Source: Jackrogersella multiformis (lineage: Eukaryota; Ascomycota; Sordariomycetes; Xylariales; Hypoxylaceae). Taken from it: a DNA stretch of 64,000 nt. The first letter of the stretch is position 1, and every line of letters begins with the position of its first letter. The stretch lies in assembly GCA_902806575.1 (NCBI GenBank), contig CADCXD010000004.1, positions 1,116,001 to 1,180,000 on the forward strand, read 5' to 3'. Shown in pieces: positions 13,301 through 24,083 of the stretch. The notes below the pieces were generated by a model. The model did not search any database. It was not told the DNA's origin and worked only from the letters and a program-made list of their open reading frames with translations. The position numbers were made by a program, and so were the translations under genes.

Positions 13301-15752
13301 TCGCAAGACCTCTACTGACGAACAGTATAACACCGGACTGTCCGTGCCAAGAGCCTCGACTGCAAGCCCGATGATGATGAAGGATAGCCACCGTCGGAAG
13401 GAGGCGCCTCCGCCTTCGCCATCACCACAATCGCTTGCGGCTCTGATGCAGCAAGGTCGGACGAGCCGGAACGGCGCTCGAGAGCGTAAGCCCGAGGGAA
13501 TGGAATTGAAACTCCACTCCATCGAAGCTGCCATGAACAGCGACGTGACGTCCCCAGAGCAGTCGGTGGCGTCGTCTACTCGTTTCCACTGGCCAAGCCG
13601 CCGTCGTGGGCCGGGTTCGATCGCTAGCTCGGTCACGTCCCACTCCAGCGCAGGACGAAGTTACCGAACCAACCCGGCGGGCAACGGAGGTCGGGGTCTA
13701 AACGAGTACATCCACAGCTTGGACACAGCATCACACTACTCCAACTCCAAGAAGCAACGGAGCCGTGAAAATAGCGGTCACCGCCAGGAAGAGAGATCTG
13801 GTAGAAGTCGCGAGAGCAGCCAGACTCGTCAAGGCGCCGCACGGGAGAGCTCGGAGGACAGAGGCAGGAGCATTTCTCGGAACTGGACCCCCAAGCCTGC
13901 CAAGCGGTCTCCTACCTCCCCCGTACCCATGTCGCCTGAGGATCTCATCATCCTGAGCACCCCGAAGCATTTTGAAACAGGAGCTAGTGAAGAGTTCGAC
14001 TCTGGTGACCCGCTTACCGTTCGGAAGTCCAGCCAAATCCGACGGTCTTCCCCTCGGAGTACTCGCATCTCCAGCCGTGCTTCGAGCCGCACCGGCCGCC
14101 AGAGGAGTCAGGAACGGCGACCACCGGCGCTGACGCTGGAGCCTCGTGGTCGTAGCAAGAGCCGCGGCGACGGGTCCCTGATGAGATCACCCTCATCGCC
14201 GTTGCCCATGTCAGCTCCCATGAAATTCTACGGGTCGGACGACGAGGAGGACTACCGAGCTGCCGTCGCGGCACAGGAGCAGTTCAGAAGCCGGCACAAC
14301 CGCAGTGGCAGCCAGAAGGACCCTGCATCTCCGGCCGTCTCCCGGGCTCGGGATCGGTCGCAGAGCCGCAAGAGGAACAAGACGCCGGCAGAGCTAGAAC
14401 AAGAGCTTGTGCCCCCAGCCCCACCAGTGCCCAGGCAACAGCTACGAGTGCAGACAAGCGCGCCGCGCGCCGGAGATCTCAGGTTGATCTCGGCCGAGAG
14501 ACAGCTGAAGAAGGAGGCGGCAGCCCGCGAGCTTGAGGAGCGCCGCAAGTCCCTCGCACGCCGCCCCTCGGCACCGCCGATCCCCCACCCGGATGAGCTG
14601 TCGCCGATTATATCTCGCCCGCCGAGCGCCTTCGAATTGCCCCAGACGACCTTCACGCCGCTGAATGATGTACCAGCCAGAAGCCACACCGCGGATCCCC
14701 ACAGGAGCTCTCACGCACGCAGCGGAACTGTCCCCATGATCGGTCTCCCGGCGACGCCCAAGGCTATGCGTCTCCTTTTCGCGTCCAACAAGCCGACTGT
14801 TCCGGCGGTCCCCGCTGCTTATAAATCTTCGTCGGGATCTTCGGGACAGCCGTCACCTGACCGGCCCGTCACTGGCAACAGCTCACCGACGAAGTCTATG
14901 GGCAAGTCATCGCCGGAGAAAGAGTCGCACGCACCGCTGACTCTTCTCCCTTCGACCGTCTACTCCCCTCCCGCGCGGCCCAACATCGCGAGATGCATGT
15001 CCGCCCCCATCCCGGAAGAGCACCCGCCTCATGCCTCTTACTCGGCTCACCAGGGAATGCAAGCCAGCAACCAACCGCCTCGAAGGGGGTCCATCACCGC
15101 GAGGAAGATGAGCGGCGATTCCAACTCGGGATTACCTGGAATCCAGGAGACTCTAGGAGCAGGTAGGAGGCACTCGAGAAGGACGTCCCGAGACGACCAG
15201 ATCCCACCACCGCCTCCGCCCCCGCCGGTCCTGAAGGAACTCCAGCATCTGGCCACACCACCTCCTCCGCCTCCAGCTCCTCTTCCCGGCGCAAGACCCA
15301 CCGTCTACTCCCAGCCGTCAGGGTCTGGGACGATTGAAATCGTCATGGACGAAGAAGAGCAGAGCATGGCCCTGCCCCCTCTGCTTATCCCCGAGCAGCC
15401 TCCCATGCAGGCCTCTTCCCCTCCGGTAGTGTCGCCCGTGCGAAACGGCCACAGCCGCGGTGGAAGCTTCACGGACAACAGCCTCGCCGGGCGGATCGGC
15501 AGGGTCACCGAGAGGATGCGATCGGCCAGCCGTGGGCGGACGAACTCCATCCTCGCCAACCGAACCAAGTCTCCGGACACCGCCAACATTCCCTACGAGA
15601 GCGTCCCGCCTCCCGTGAGCATGCACAACGGCGGCTTCACGTCGCCCGTGAGCCAGCAACCCGGCTCCGTCGAGCGGCACCCGCGCGAGGTTCGAGCCGC
15701 GTACCAGGAGCGGCAGTTCGGCAGCGGCCTGCACGCGAGTGAGATGATCTAA
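10322..15752 (+). CDS. WD40/alpha-solenoid protein with long disordered tail
   Basis: Six exons join in frame: 10322-10502, 10557-10811, 10869-10995, 11071-11382, 11461-12714 and 12782-15752, with GT/AG introns of 54-78 bases. The product is 1699 residues. Residues about 50-350 look like WD40 blades, with motifs such as MTAIVWDLMTG and DGDLRVWSVAK. Residues about 350-520 are Ser-rich. Residues about 545-715 form a helical solenoid (FGWNREAEDLVRDEM, GDHNDAIEIYVSHRKYMEAL) of the kind seen in coatomer, SEA-complex or IFT proteins. The rest, nearly 1000 residues, is Ser/Arg/Pro-rich, predicted disordered, with a poly-proline tract around residues 1517-1545 (15205-15290). WD40 plus solenoid suggests a scaffold in membrane trafficking or signalling; that is inference, and I cannot assign a specific orthologue. 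The exon joins are strong because every join keeps frame and bridges conserved-looking sequence. Confidence 0.85.
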
Positions 15753-17856
15753 ACCCCCTACTCCCATCTATCTCTCCACTTCTCCATACTTCTCTTGCCA
15801 TCTCTCACGAATTAGCATTGTCTTCTACCAAACCTTGTTACCTTCGATTATATACGAACCGCATATCTTTGTATTCTTCGCATCTGAGCATCGCTTTTGC
15901 ATGGCGCCGGCGTTTTTACATCTAACTATATTTTTTTCATTATCTTCTCGTCATCTTTCTACTTTTTACTTGACTCATTGATACCACTTCTTACTCTTTC
16001 TCGGAGTCCCCTTTTTTACGCCCGCCATTTTGTTTTCGCGCATGCACAACGGTATTTTGACGGCTCGGACGAATGCATGGAGATGGATGGACGGGCGGAT
16101 GGATGGATGACGGAGAAATCCCGACTTAATGGCGTCGTCGGGGGCATGAATCGACGACAGACATATAATACCGATCAATACCCAAACCCCCTTTCCTCCC
16201 ATACCAAGCAATAGCAGCAATACCAACACCACCAATAATCATCAAAATCTTCTATTCTCTTCTAAATGAACTTTGTACACTCCTTCTACATCGGGAAAGA
16301 CTCGTCGACACCCATTGTTTTCTTTTTTTGGCCTTCGACGTGCGCGAGCACTGTCGTCGGCGCTTTTTGGATATTAACGACTTATGACCTATATCGGGGG
16401 ACGGGACAGAAAAACGGAAACCGTGAAAGATAAATACCCTACTACTACTACTACCACCACCACTACTATCTTGACTACTAGTTTGGGTTTGGGAACCCGA
16501 TAGCCCCCTCGTCGCGAGACGGAGGACAAGGGCTTGTTTATGTTGTACAGAACGAGGCAGCAGTTAGTCATATTATATTATGTATCTGCGTGCGCTTGAC
16601 GATGATGACTTGTTGGACGAGCGAGAGACGAAGGAGGGAGCGAAGGAGAGGGAGGAGGCCGGGAAAATGGGCAACGAGATACAAAGTTCCCAGAAGAGAA
16701 AAGTCATGACGACAAGAATGGTGCTGCCTCACGGCATCTTTGTTCTTCGATTCTTAAACTTAGCTGCTACTTCGCTTGCTGGTTAAGGGGGGCCTATGGC
16801 GATTAGGCCGAGCCGAGTTCTTGGAATGAGTCTGTTGTTATATTATACCTTAGTTTTTGCGAGTAGTCAATTAGGAGTTTACGGTGATGTTTTGATTTTT
16901 GCTGTTTATTTTGAAGGTATCTAATGTTAAATGTGAGTATTTGTTGCGCCCGTATTATATGTATGATGTGAAAAAAATAAAATGTGAACATAAATATCGT
17001 GGATGTTTCGAACTCCGCAAAACAATATTTTCAAGGTCGGGGGTTCAAATGTGGTCATAAACACAATTTTTTGACTCAAAACAATAATTAAAGTGCATCG
17101 TTAGGACAATAGGACGTGAGAAAAGTACGATGTGAATTACCTGAAATAATACAACAGGTAGAAAAAAAGACAAAAATAATCGGAGTTGACATTCTCCATC
17201 TCTTCCACTTGCCCAAGTCCCTAAGCCAACGTGTTCCACCACACCATGTGGCGGGAGAGATACTCTGCAGAGTGAAACCTCCCTGAAGGATGCTCTCCAT
17301 TTCCTAGGACCGCCTGATCAACACTGGTTACCCAAGTGGACAAACGATCACCGCGACATTTGCAGTGGGCGCGGCTCAGGGGTTCTGATGGAATTGGGGT
17401 TAGCGGAAAGAGAATTCTAAGAGCCTTCGCCAAATGACCATCACAGTCAACAAAAACTCTTGGTATTTTCAATTATATCTATACAATCGGTCGAACTTCG
17501 GGTAAACTAGCATCGGCACTTGGCACTCGCACCCTCCGATTATTTAGGTACGTACCTAGATACCTAGGTACCTATCCCATAAGCTCTAAGTCGGCATCAA
17601 CCTTCAAGCTTCACATACTGACCACTATATTCAATATAATCACCACCGAAGTTTTATAGAATAGATGATACTTCCAATTGCTACAATTTACCATTGCCTC
17701 TATTCTAATATGCCTCAGCTCTCATAATTCACACCCTCCACTCTCTTTAAAGGTCTCAACTGTTGCCTCTCACATGCATGCCACAGGGCTCGCTCTCAGC
17801 TAATCGTGCGTCCGTTGCTACTCCCTATCCGATTTCCTCCTAACCGCCCGGCGACG
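15753..17856. other. Intergenic spacer between the WD40 gene and GPI15
   Basis: The first several hundred bases are T- and CT-rich and fit the 3' untranslated region of the WD40 gene. GGAT repeats occur near 16075-16110 and an ACT/ACC microsatellite near 16439-16470. A GGTA palindrome cluster lies at 17545-17575. I see no gene; the frames present lack domains. Confidence 0.55.
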
Positions 17857-18663
17857 ATGTTGACGACGGCGCCGTACCTGCGCACGCGGCGGCCCTCCCC
17901 TACTACGGTTGAGTTCGTCGTGTCGACGCTCCCTCCCGTGACCTTGGCGCTGCGCGTCGCCCTCGCCGCCGTTTACCTCCTGCGCTTCGTGTGCGGCCTC
18001 GGCGTGCTGCTGCTGATGTACTCGGCTTGGGCCCAGAGCCCGTATTCCACCTCGACGCCCCTCGAGCAGCTGTCGTCGCCGACACCGTCGCTATCTGAGC
18101 CGCTAGGTGGCTCTGTACTTCTTGATACCGTCACTACCACCACCACCACCACTGCTGCTGCTGCTCTAGCTGCTAGCGATGTCGGCGATACCAACTGCGC
18201 GTTCTTCTCCCTCGCTTCCGTCCAGCGGCTCCTACACGCCCTCCTCCTGCACACGCGCGCCGGCCGCCTCTGCGGCACCCTCGCGACCTCGATACCTCCG
18301 TGGATCATAATCCCGTGCTCCCTGGCGGCGCTGCACGTGCTCTCGCAGCGCATCGGCGTCGAGGAGCGGCTCCTCGTGCTCCGGGGATTAGGGATCCAGA
18401 CGAGCTCGAGCGGCGCCACCATCTTCAGCCCCCTGAGGACGCGCTTCATCCCCACCGACAAGATCCAGGACGTCCTGATCAACGAGGCCTTCCGCGGCTT
18501 CGAGGTCCGCCACGCCCTGGTCGTGATCGTCGAGGACGAGGAGCACGTCGTCGTCGTGTTCCCGAAGCTGCTGCCTCGCCCGCGCGTCCTGGAGAAGGTC
18601 TGGAGGGGCGTGAGGGGGTGCCTGTACGAACATGAAGGGCACAAGGTAAACGGCAAAGTCTAG
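17857..18663 (+). CDS. GPI15: GPI-GlcNAc transferase subunit PIG-H (Gpi15)
   Basis: This encodes a subunit of the enzyme that adds GlcNAc to phosphatidylinositol, the first step of GPI-anchor synthesis on the cytosolic face of the ER. The product is 268 residues from the first ATG; the frame is open a little further upstream but has no earlier ATG. Hydrophobic segments lie at residues 26-58 and about 147-163. The PIG-H domain covers about 168-255, with EERLLVLRGLGIQTSS, RTRFIPTDKIQDVLINEAF and VVVVFPKLLPRP. Between the two hydrophobic segments sits a low-complexity insert with poly-Thr and poly-Ala (residues 92-107), encoded by a triplet microsatellite near 18131-18170; it makes the loop longer than is usual. 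The neighbour PUS3 is convergent, and the two stop codons are only 187 bases apart. Confidence 0.9.
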   Translation: MLTTAPYLRTRRPSPTTVEFVVSTLPPVTLALRVALAAVYLLRFVCGLGVLLLMYSAWAQSPYSTSTPLEQLSSPTPSLSEPLGGSVLLDTVTTTTTTTAAAALAASDVGDTNCAFFSLASVQRLLHALLLHTRAGRLCGTLATSIPPWIIIPCSLAALHVLSQRIGVEERLLVLRGLGIQTSSSGATIFSPLRTRFIPTDKIQDVLINEAFRGFEVRHALVVIVEDEEHVVVVFPKLLPRPRVLEKVWRGVRGCLYEHEGHKVNGKV

Positions 18664-18850
18664 GAATGCTTGTCGTCGCTGCGTGGCTAGAGATGGATGA
18701 AATAGAGATGAAGTTGTGATAATTCGGTACGGGTCTACATGATGGATCGGCGTATGGCGTGGAGTTTTACTCGTTGAATATGATACCCCCAGAGCATTAA
18801 GTAGCTCGACTGTCTACAATACACCAATGCGTTATGCTATTTTTATACCT

Positions 18851-20605
18851 CTATTCCACTCCTTCTTCCAGTGATAGTTCTTCCGCCGGTATTTCCCCCG
18901 TCCTCGCGATGGCGTCTTTTTTCTTCTTCGCCATCGCCTCTCTCAACTCCGCCGCGTCCGCGTAGCCCTTCCTCCTCGCCTCCCTATCGAACATTTCCGC
19001 CGGCGCGGGGACTCTCACCTTCTGCAGCAGCGGTCGGTACTTCCCTACCAAACGTTCCTTATTGCCGCCTTCGAACGTCCTCACACTAGCTGGAGTGTAC
19101 GGCAGCGCCCTCGGGTCTCTGCGGAGGCTGATATCCGCCTGGGAAGACACTACGTTTAATAGCTGACTAGCGAGCAGCTCGTCTATCTTCCGCTCGCGCC
19201 AGTACCCCCACACGTTGTTCACGAGTCCCGTTATCCCGTGCTGGTTTAGTGGGTTCTCTTCGCCCACGTACGCCCAATCAACGCCGTTCTCGGGCTTCTC
19301 GGCCCTGGGGAAGAGGCAATCCCACAGCACCAATGGTATTTCTTCCGCGAGTTGGTAACTCGGCCGCTGCGGCTCGGCTTCGATGTCTAGGAGTCTGTCT
19401 ACCACTGACGGGTCTTCCAGCCCCTGGCCCACCAAGAATATGACCGCTACCATGCATCTTATCTGATGCCATAAGAACGCAGTTCCTCGGACGTGCAAGT
19501 AGTATACCTTAGGTAATTTCCCGTCGAGACCGAGTTCCGATGCGGAGGTAGGCCTGAACTCTTCGCGGTCCAAAAACTCCAGGGCAGCCTCAGCATCTTT
19601 GACCTCCACTATGTCGCTTTCCAACACATTCCTCTCGAAGTTGATATTAACCTTGCCGGCGTCGACCTTGCAAAAATTGCGGAAGTCGTGGGTGCCCTTA
19701 AACTTCTTGGCGGCTTTTCGCATAGCCTCTATGTCCAGCCAACCGCCTTTTACCCTATTAGTAGCAGCGATTTCCGGGTTTTCGATGTTCTGCGGTATCG
19801 GCGCGAAAGCAGGCTGCGTGAAGAAGTATCTATACTGCCTCTCTCGGCAGTCGTGTCTCGCGGAGAAATCTTCCGGTGTCGTGGGACACCACGCAAGCAT
19901 GCGAATATCAGGTGGGAGGAGCTTATTCAATATCCTACAGTACGGCAACTCATCTGTAAAATCGTTGAACTCGCGGTTTTCCTCCGTTGTCTCGCTCGTA
20001 TCCTCTCCCTCGCTTGCCTGCGTCGGCTTCTCCTCCTTAGGCAGAGGCCTGTTGCTCCTAACCCTAATAGCGATGACCTGCCCGAACGCGCTCACGCCCT
20101 TATCCGTACGCCCGCATTTAGAGTACTCCGAGGAGTCCCAGTTCACCTCGTCCGGGTTCTCGGGGAAGATCAGACAAGCCTTGACGAAGGCCTTCCAGAG
20201 CTCCTCCTCGATAGACGGCATGTTAGCGTGGGCGGCGAACTCGAAGCCGCCGTACCGCTTGCCCAGGTACGCCAGCTTGAACGCGACGAGCCGCGTCGAG
20301 TATCTCGACGAGTCTATCTTGCGCTCCGGCCTCTTCTTTTTTGGCGCGCTACTAGCAGCAGCAGCAGCATCGATCTCCGCGGCCGCCCTGGCAGCTGCGC
20401 CAGGATAGACAATCGCCTCGAGGGCTTTTATGCGTTTTATAAGCGCCTCCTTAGTATATCTATCGTACACGGACCTTTGGTTATCCATTTTGGCAGCAAG
20501 TCCCGTAGAAAATCCACATCGGGCCTCCCGACGGGACGCAGCAGAGAGAAACCCTAAGGATGACCGCAGACGCTGGCTGTAACATCTGCCAGTGGAGGGT
20601 CTCAT
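18851..20605 (-). CDS. DEG1: tRNA pseudouridine(38/39) synthase Pus3/Deg1
   Basis: This TruA-family enzyme converts U38 and U39 of the tRNA anticodon arm to pseudouridine. A single exon encodes 584 residues. The catalytic motif CGRTDKGVSAFGQ places the nucleophilic Asp at residue 168. Downstream come RYRYFF-type and HDFRNFCK motifs and the FLWHQIRCMVAVIF segment, all typical of the family. The first 39 residues are rich in Arg, Ser and Ala with a single acidic residue, and resemble a mitochondrial presequence; a second ATG at residue 40 (20486-20488) would give a cytosolic/nuclear form starting MDNQRSVYDRY. An Ala-rich stretch and a basic PKKKRPERK cluster (residues 88-96) precede the catalytic domain. 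It diverges from the GTPase gene at 20960 across about 350 bases. The family call is firm; dual targeting is inference. Confidence 0.93.
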   Translation of the reverse strand: MRPSTGRCYSQRLRSSLGFLSAASRREARCGFSTGLAAKMDNQRSVYDRYTKEALIKRIKALEAIVYPGAAARAAAEIDAAAAASSAPKKKRPERKIDSSRYSTRLVAFKLAYLGKRYGGFEFAAHANMPSIEEELWKAFVKACLIFPENPDEVNWDSSEYSKCGRTDKGVSAFGQVIAIRVRSNRPLPKEEKPTQASEGEDTSETTEENREFNDFTDELPYCRILNKLLPPDIRMLAWCPTTPEDFSARHDCRERQYRYFFTQPAFAPIPQNIENPEIAATNRVKGGWLDIEAMRKAAKKFKGTHDFRNFCKVDAGKVNINFERNVLESDIVEVKDAEAALEFLDREEFRPTSASELGLDGKLPKVYYLHVRGTAFLWHQIRCMVAVIFLVGQGLEDPSVVDRLLDIEAEPQRPSYQLAEEIPLVLWDCLFPRAEKPENGVDWAYVGEENPLNQHGITGLVNNVWGYWRERKIDELLASQLLNVVSSQADISLRRDPRALPYTPASVRTFEGGNKERLVGKYRPLLQKVRVPAPAEMFDREARRKGYADAAELREAMAKKKKDAIARTGEIPAEELSLEEGVE

Positions 20606-20959
20606 TCATTCCCACTGCCACAGTTATACACTGGCAGTCTATCGTGTCGACTCGTTCTTAAATATCGGGCTAGGAAATGGATGAGTAAAAGTTGAATGTC
20701 AGCCCTATAATAAATTTAGTAACAGGGGTGCTTATCGATAGCAAAGGCTGATGAAAAGTTACTGTGCAACTAGTAAGTACCTATCTAGAGGTAAAGTGAC
20801 CCCCAACTTATAGCCCGATATAACTACCTCCTAGTGTACCTACCTAGGTAGGTCTAAGAACTCATTCTTCATTTCTTCTACTATATATACTTCATTCATT
20901 TATTAAATCCGGTTCAATAACATTCCATCCAAGTAAAAAAGGCACATGCAAATCATTTC
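20606..20959. promoter_or_regulatory. Divergent promoter region, PUS3 and Rho-like GTPase
   Basis: This 354-base space separates two diverging starts and must hold both core promoters. A 17-base TACCTACCTAGGTAGGT palindrome lies at 20837-20853, about 107 bases from the GTPase start, followed by a TATATATA run near 20883-20890 that could act as a TATA element for the GTPase. I see no other recognisable site. Confidence 0.45.
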
Positions 20960-21659
20960 ATGGATGAGGTGATAATTAAGATTCTCCTCCTTGGAGACGA
21001 GAAAGTAGGGAAAACGACCTTCTTATCGTGTGTATAATTCGTCATTGTAACTAGGACATATCACATTTACTGATGAGCAACGTAGCCGAATTAGTAGAGG
21101 CAGCAGTAGCCTTGAAGGTCATACCCCGATCACTCTACTGCGAGACTTAGACCAGCCCTTCATTTTTGAGATACGAAATCGGAGGGGCAAGTATCGTCTT
21201 GAATTCTATGATACATCCTGCCCTGAAGACTGGCGATTACTTGAACCGAACTTGGTCTTGATTTGCTATGATATCAGCCAAAGACTGAGCCTCATCAATA
21301 TGCAGAGAGTCGTAAGCATGACTCCTATCCATTCAACCCCCTCCCAAAGTCTCATGTCTCTGATATATCCTCTCTAGTGGATCAAACAAGTCCACGGCAA
21401 CTTTAAAACTAGTGACAGCCTCCCAGTCATGGTCGTCGGCCTTAAGAGGGACTTGAGATCTGAAACTGATACCAATGGCATTATATACCCTCAAGAGGGG
21501 TACAATGTGTCGCAAGAGATGAGAGTGGATAAGTATGTTGAGTGCTCTGCTGTCACCGGGGAGCTTCTAAAGCTAGCCTTCGAAGAGATCTGCAATACCG
21601 CGGTGAAGACGGTGGCTGCCGATGGCGGGCAGAGTGAAGGTGGATGCGTGATATTTTAA
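20960..21659 (+). CDS. Rho-like small GTPase with altered G3 box
   Basis: Three exons (20960-21027, 21086-21311, 21378-21659) encode 191 residues; the first donor is a weak GTGTGT. The G1 loop GDEKVGKTT (residues 12-20) is intact. The G3 box, DTAGQED in Rho proteins, reads DTSCPED (65-71), so Gly becomes Cys and the catalytic Gln becomes Pro. G4 is GLKRD (119-123), close to the LKCD form of Rho3-type proteins, and G5 is ECSA (153-156). The C-terminus is CVIF, a CaaX box whose terminal Phe favours geranylgeranylation, so membrane attachment is expected. The Rho insert helix is short or absent. The loss of Gln predicts little intrinsic hydrolysis, giving a constitutively loaded or purely scaffold GTPase; that is inference. 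I recall similar divergent Rho-like proteins in filamentous ascomycetes but cannot give a name. It converges on RPC17, 277 bases away. Confidence 0.85.
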
Positions 21660-21936
21660 ACGTTGAAGGCGATAATATTCCCCGTCCATGCTTGAATCCC
21701 TCGCGCCACCATGGTGAGGGGATCTGCTCGGCGGTTTGCGATTCTGTTGGCAATAAAAGATGCAATTCTTCCGAAATATTTTAAATGTTGTCGATTGAGC
21801 TCTGTGGTATGTTTATGGATATCCTCGTAATATTATACCACGCCACTTTCATCAGGTCGCTTCTTTTCATGCTCATAGGAGCTTCTACCATCTTCACACA
21901 GGAACATAGCTTTCCGGATAAAGGATACTGATTTCA

Positions 21937-22430
21937 TCATTGTCCATCTTCAGTGGTTTGCATAACGGCATCTTCTTCTAGCTCTTCAGGTAATTGGCCA
22001 AGAATTTCAACGACGATGTCGAGAATCCCTTGCTGTTGATCGGCGGTAAAGCGTTCTTCCATGTCCTCGATGACCGAATTGAGAACCGGAATATTACCGG
22101 GACGGATATTCAGGATCATGATGCATTCTCCTTTAGAGATGTCGTATTTGTATAGCCTCTTGATTAACTGAGGGATTGCCTTTGTGTCATAAGGCAAGGG
22201 CTTCTGACTCAGAGGAGCTGGCGGAGACTCGAAATATTGCAATACCTATATTTGAGTTGTTAGCATGATTTATATACATGTTATTTACCATATCATACCT
22301 CTTTTCGTATCGTCTCCAGGTTAACAGGGCCCTTACGCTTCTGGTCATGATATTGCTTTGCTTGGTTGCTCAGAAATGTGTAGACTTCGACGTTAGTCAA
22401 GACAGCATCTTGTGTATCCAGGATCTTCAT
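21937..22430 (-). CDS. RPC17: RNA polymerase III subunit Rpc17 (RPC9)
   Basis: Two exons on the minus strand, 22299-22430 and 21937-22245, join at Glu44/Val45 across a 53-base intron to give 146 residues. Rpc17 pairs with Rpc25 in the Pol III stalk and contacts the initiation factor TFIIIB; it belongs to the Rpb4 family. The N-terminus MKILDTQDAVLTNVEVYTFL matches the conserved start of this family. The C-terminal HRDC-like part (residues about 65-135: AIPQLIKRLYKYDISKGE, RPGNIPVLNSVIEDMEERF) matches as well. The tail is acidic. The length is usual for fungi. The gene converges on the Rho-like GTPase and is separated from COG7 by a 1.65-kb spacer. Confidence 0.86.
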
Positions 22431-24083
22431 CGTGAAAATCTACGATATCGTTGATTTGACGTGGTTATATCTGAGAGTTCAATAATACATAATACATCAG
22501 CTAGTATTGAATGAGAAATGAGTATTGAGAGAGAGGTTGTGCTTGTACTTGTCAAGCTATTAATTTTTAGTTTATTAGAGTTGTAAGTTCTATAAACTCC
22601 ATGCACGAAATCTGATAAGGTGGGGTCATGTGGGGTTCAAGGTGTTGAGAAAGTGCTAAGTACCTAGGTACATGTATTTACCTGTGTGCATGCAGGTCCC
22701 ACTTCCACCTTATAAATACCTAGGTACATATATGTACTTAACCTACCTGATACCTCCCAGGTTAGACATCTTCATGAATGACCTCTGGAATCAATTATAT
22801 CCCATTTTAACATTCGTCCCAATGAATCCTCCCCCTTCATCCTTATTGATCCTTTGATTTCATCACTCTATTAAAATTGAGGTCCCAATACTCAAGCTCG
22901 GCTTTTGTTTTCTTCTCGCTTTCTGCTGGAGCTACCGGTTGCTGGTTGGCAACTAGTCGCTCGGTAGCGGACGTGGGTGGACTTCGCAGATACGCTTCTA
23001 AATTATATGATGAATACGAAGCTTGAGGTTTCCTGTTCAGTTGCCATTAGTATCTAATATGACTACTTAGGCAGGTATATTACACGTCGAATAAGCTGGA
23101 GACTGGTCCTTCCGAACAGGTCATGGTTTGCTTACCTGCAACTGTCAGACACGGCAGCCGAAGGGCTAGATCGCATTGGCATTGAGCAAGACTCTGTAGA
23201 GTTTAGGGTCATAATTAGATATCGATATTGTTCGGTCAACTTATCTTCAATAATCCCTTTCACCGCTCTTCACTTATATATGATTGGTATTTCTATCCTT
23301 TTTCTGGCGGGTGCACAATAGTTATCATTCTATCAACCAACTATATGGCCAAATCACAGTAAAGATTAGCTCTAATGATAGTAAACATAGACCTAACACA
23401 ATTGTGTTTCTGGCAAGCAAATGAAATGTAACCGTTTTAGTGGCTTCATGTTGACCATGCTAATATGATTTTACGCTCTATTTGCTTCACTTGAGACTTC
23501 TTCTCAAAACACAGATGTGCTTTACTGACAATGAAATGCTGACGAGAGCAATGATTGGCTACCACATATGAAGTTAATGAGAGCTAAGCTGAGGGAGAGC
23601 ACTGCTGTGCTCTACTACAACTTGTGCCCTTTAAGCACAACATCGAGTTATATTAGAACCCCGGAGTTCCATGAAAGTGGCTAGTGTGCTTAAGCATGAA
23701 ATATGATGAGCTATTCTTAGGTTGATTGAAATAGTAGTTGACCAAACTAAATACCTAAGTACCTAGGTAGGTTTGTTGTTCTTTAACTATGCGCACAGAG
23801 CTTGTGATATCAAGTAGAACACATCAAGATCCAGGTTTCAGAAGGGCAAATACCAATTCTATGTCGATGTCACGCAAATCTGTTCATTTAGTTATCATAA
23901 CCCAGATGTCAGTGCTATAACAAACAACATGCGCGTGTTTCATTGCATCGAAATGGGAGGCATTCGCCATTGCTCAGAAATGCGATCACTACCATCCATA
24001 CAAGTCCAATTGTCTGTATGGCATTTCCCCAAGTTACAATATCAGGGGATGCCTGGTGTTTTGGCTGGTCTTCCACTGACTCA
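22431..24083. other. Spacer between RPC17 and COG7
   Basis: This holds the RPC17 promoter and the COG7 3' region. GGTA motifs lie near 22660-22745 and 23755-23772. The middle (about 23200-23700) is AT-richer, but CpA and TpG are common there, so it is not RIP-treated. I see no gene. Confidence 0.55.

Noticed and set aside
19688..20557. 289-codon + strand frame opposite PUS3
   Set aside because: It lies wholly antisense to the conserved PUS3 coding region and has no recognisable domain; it is a shadow of the GC-rich gene.
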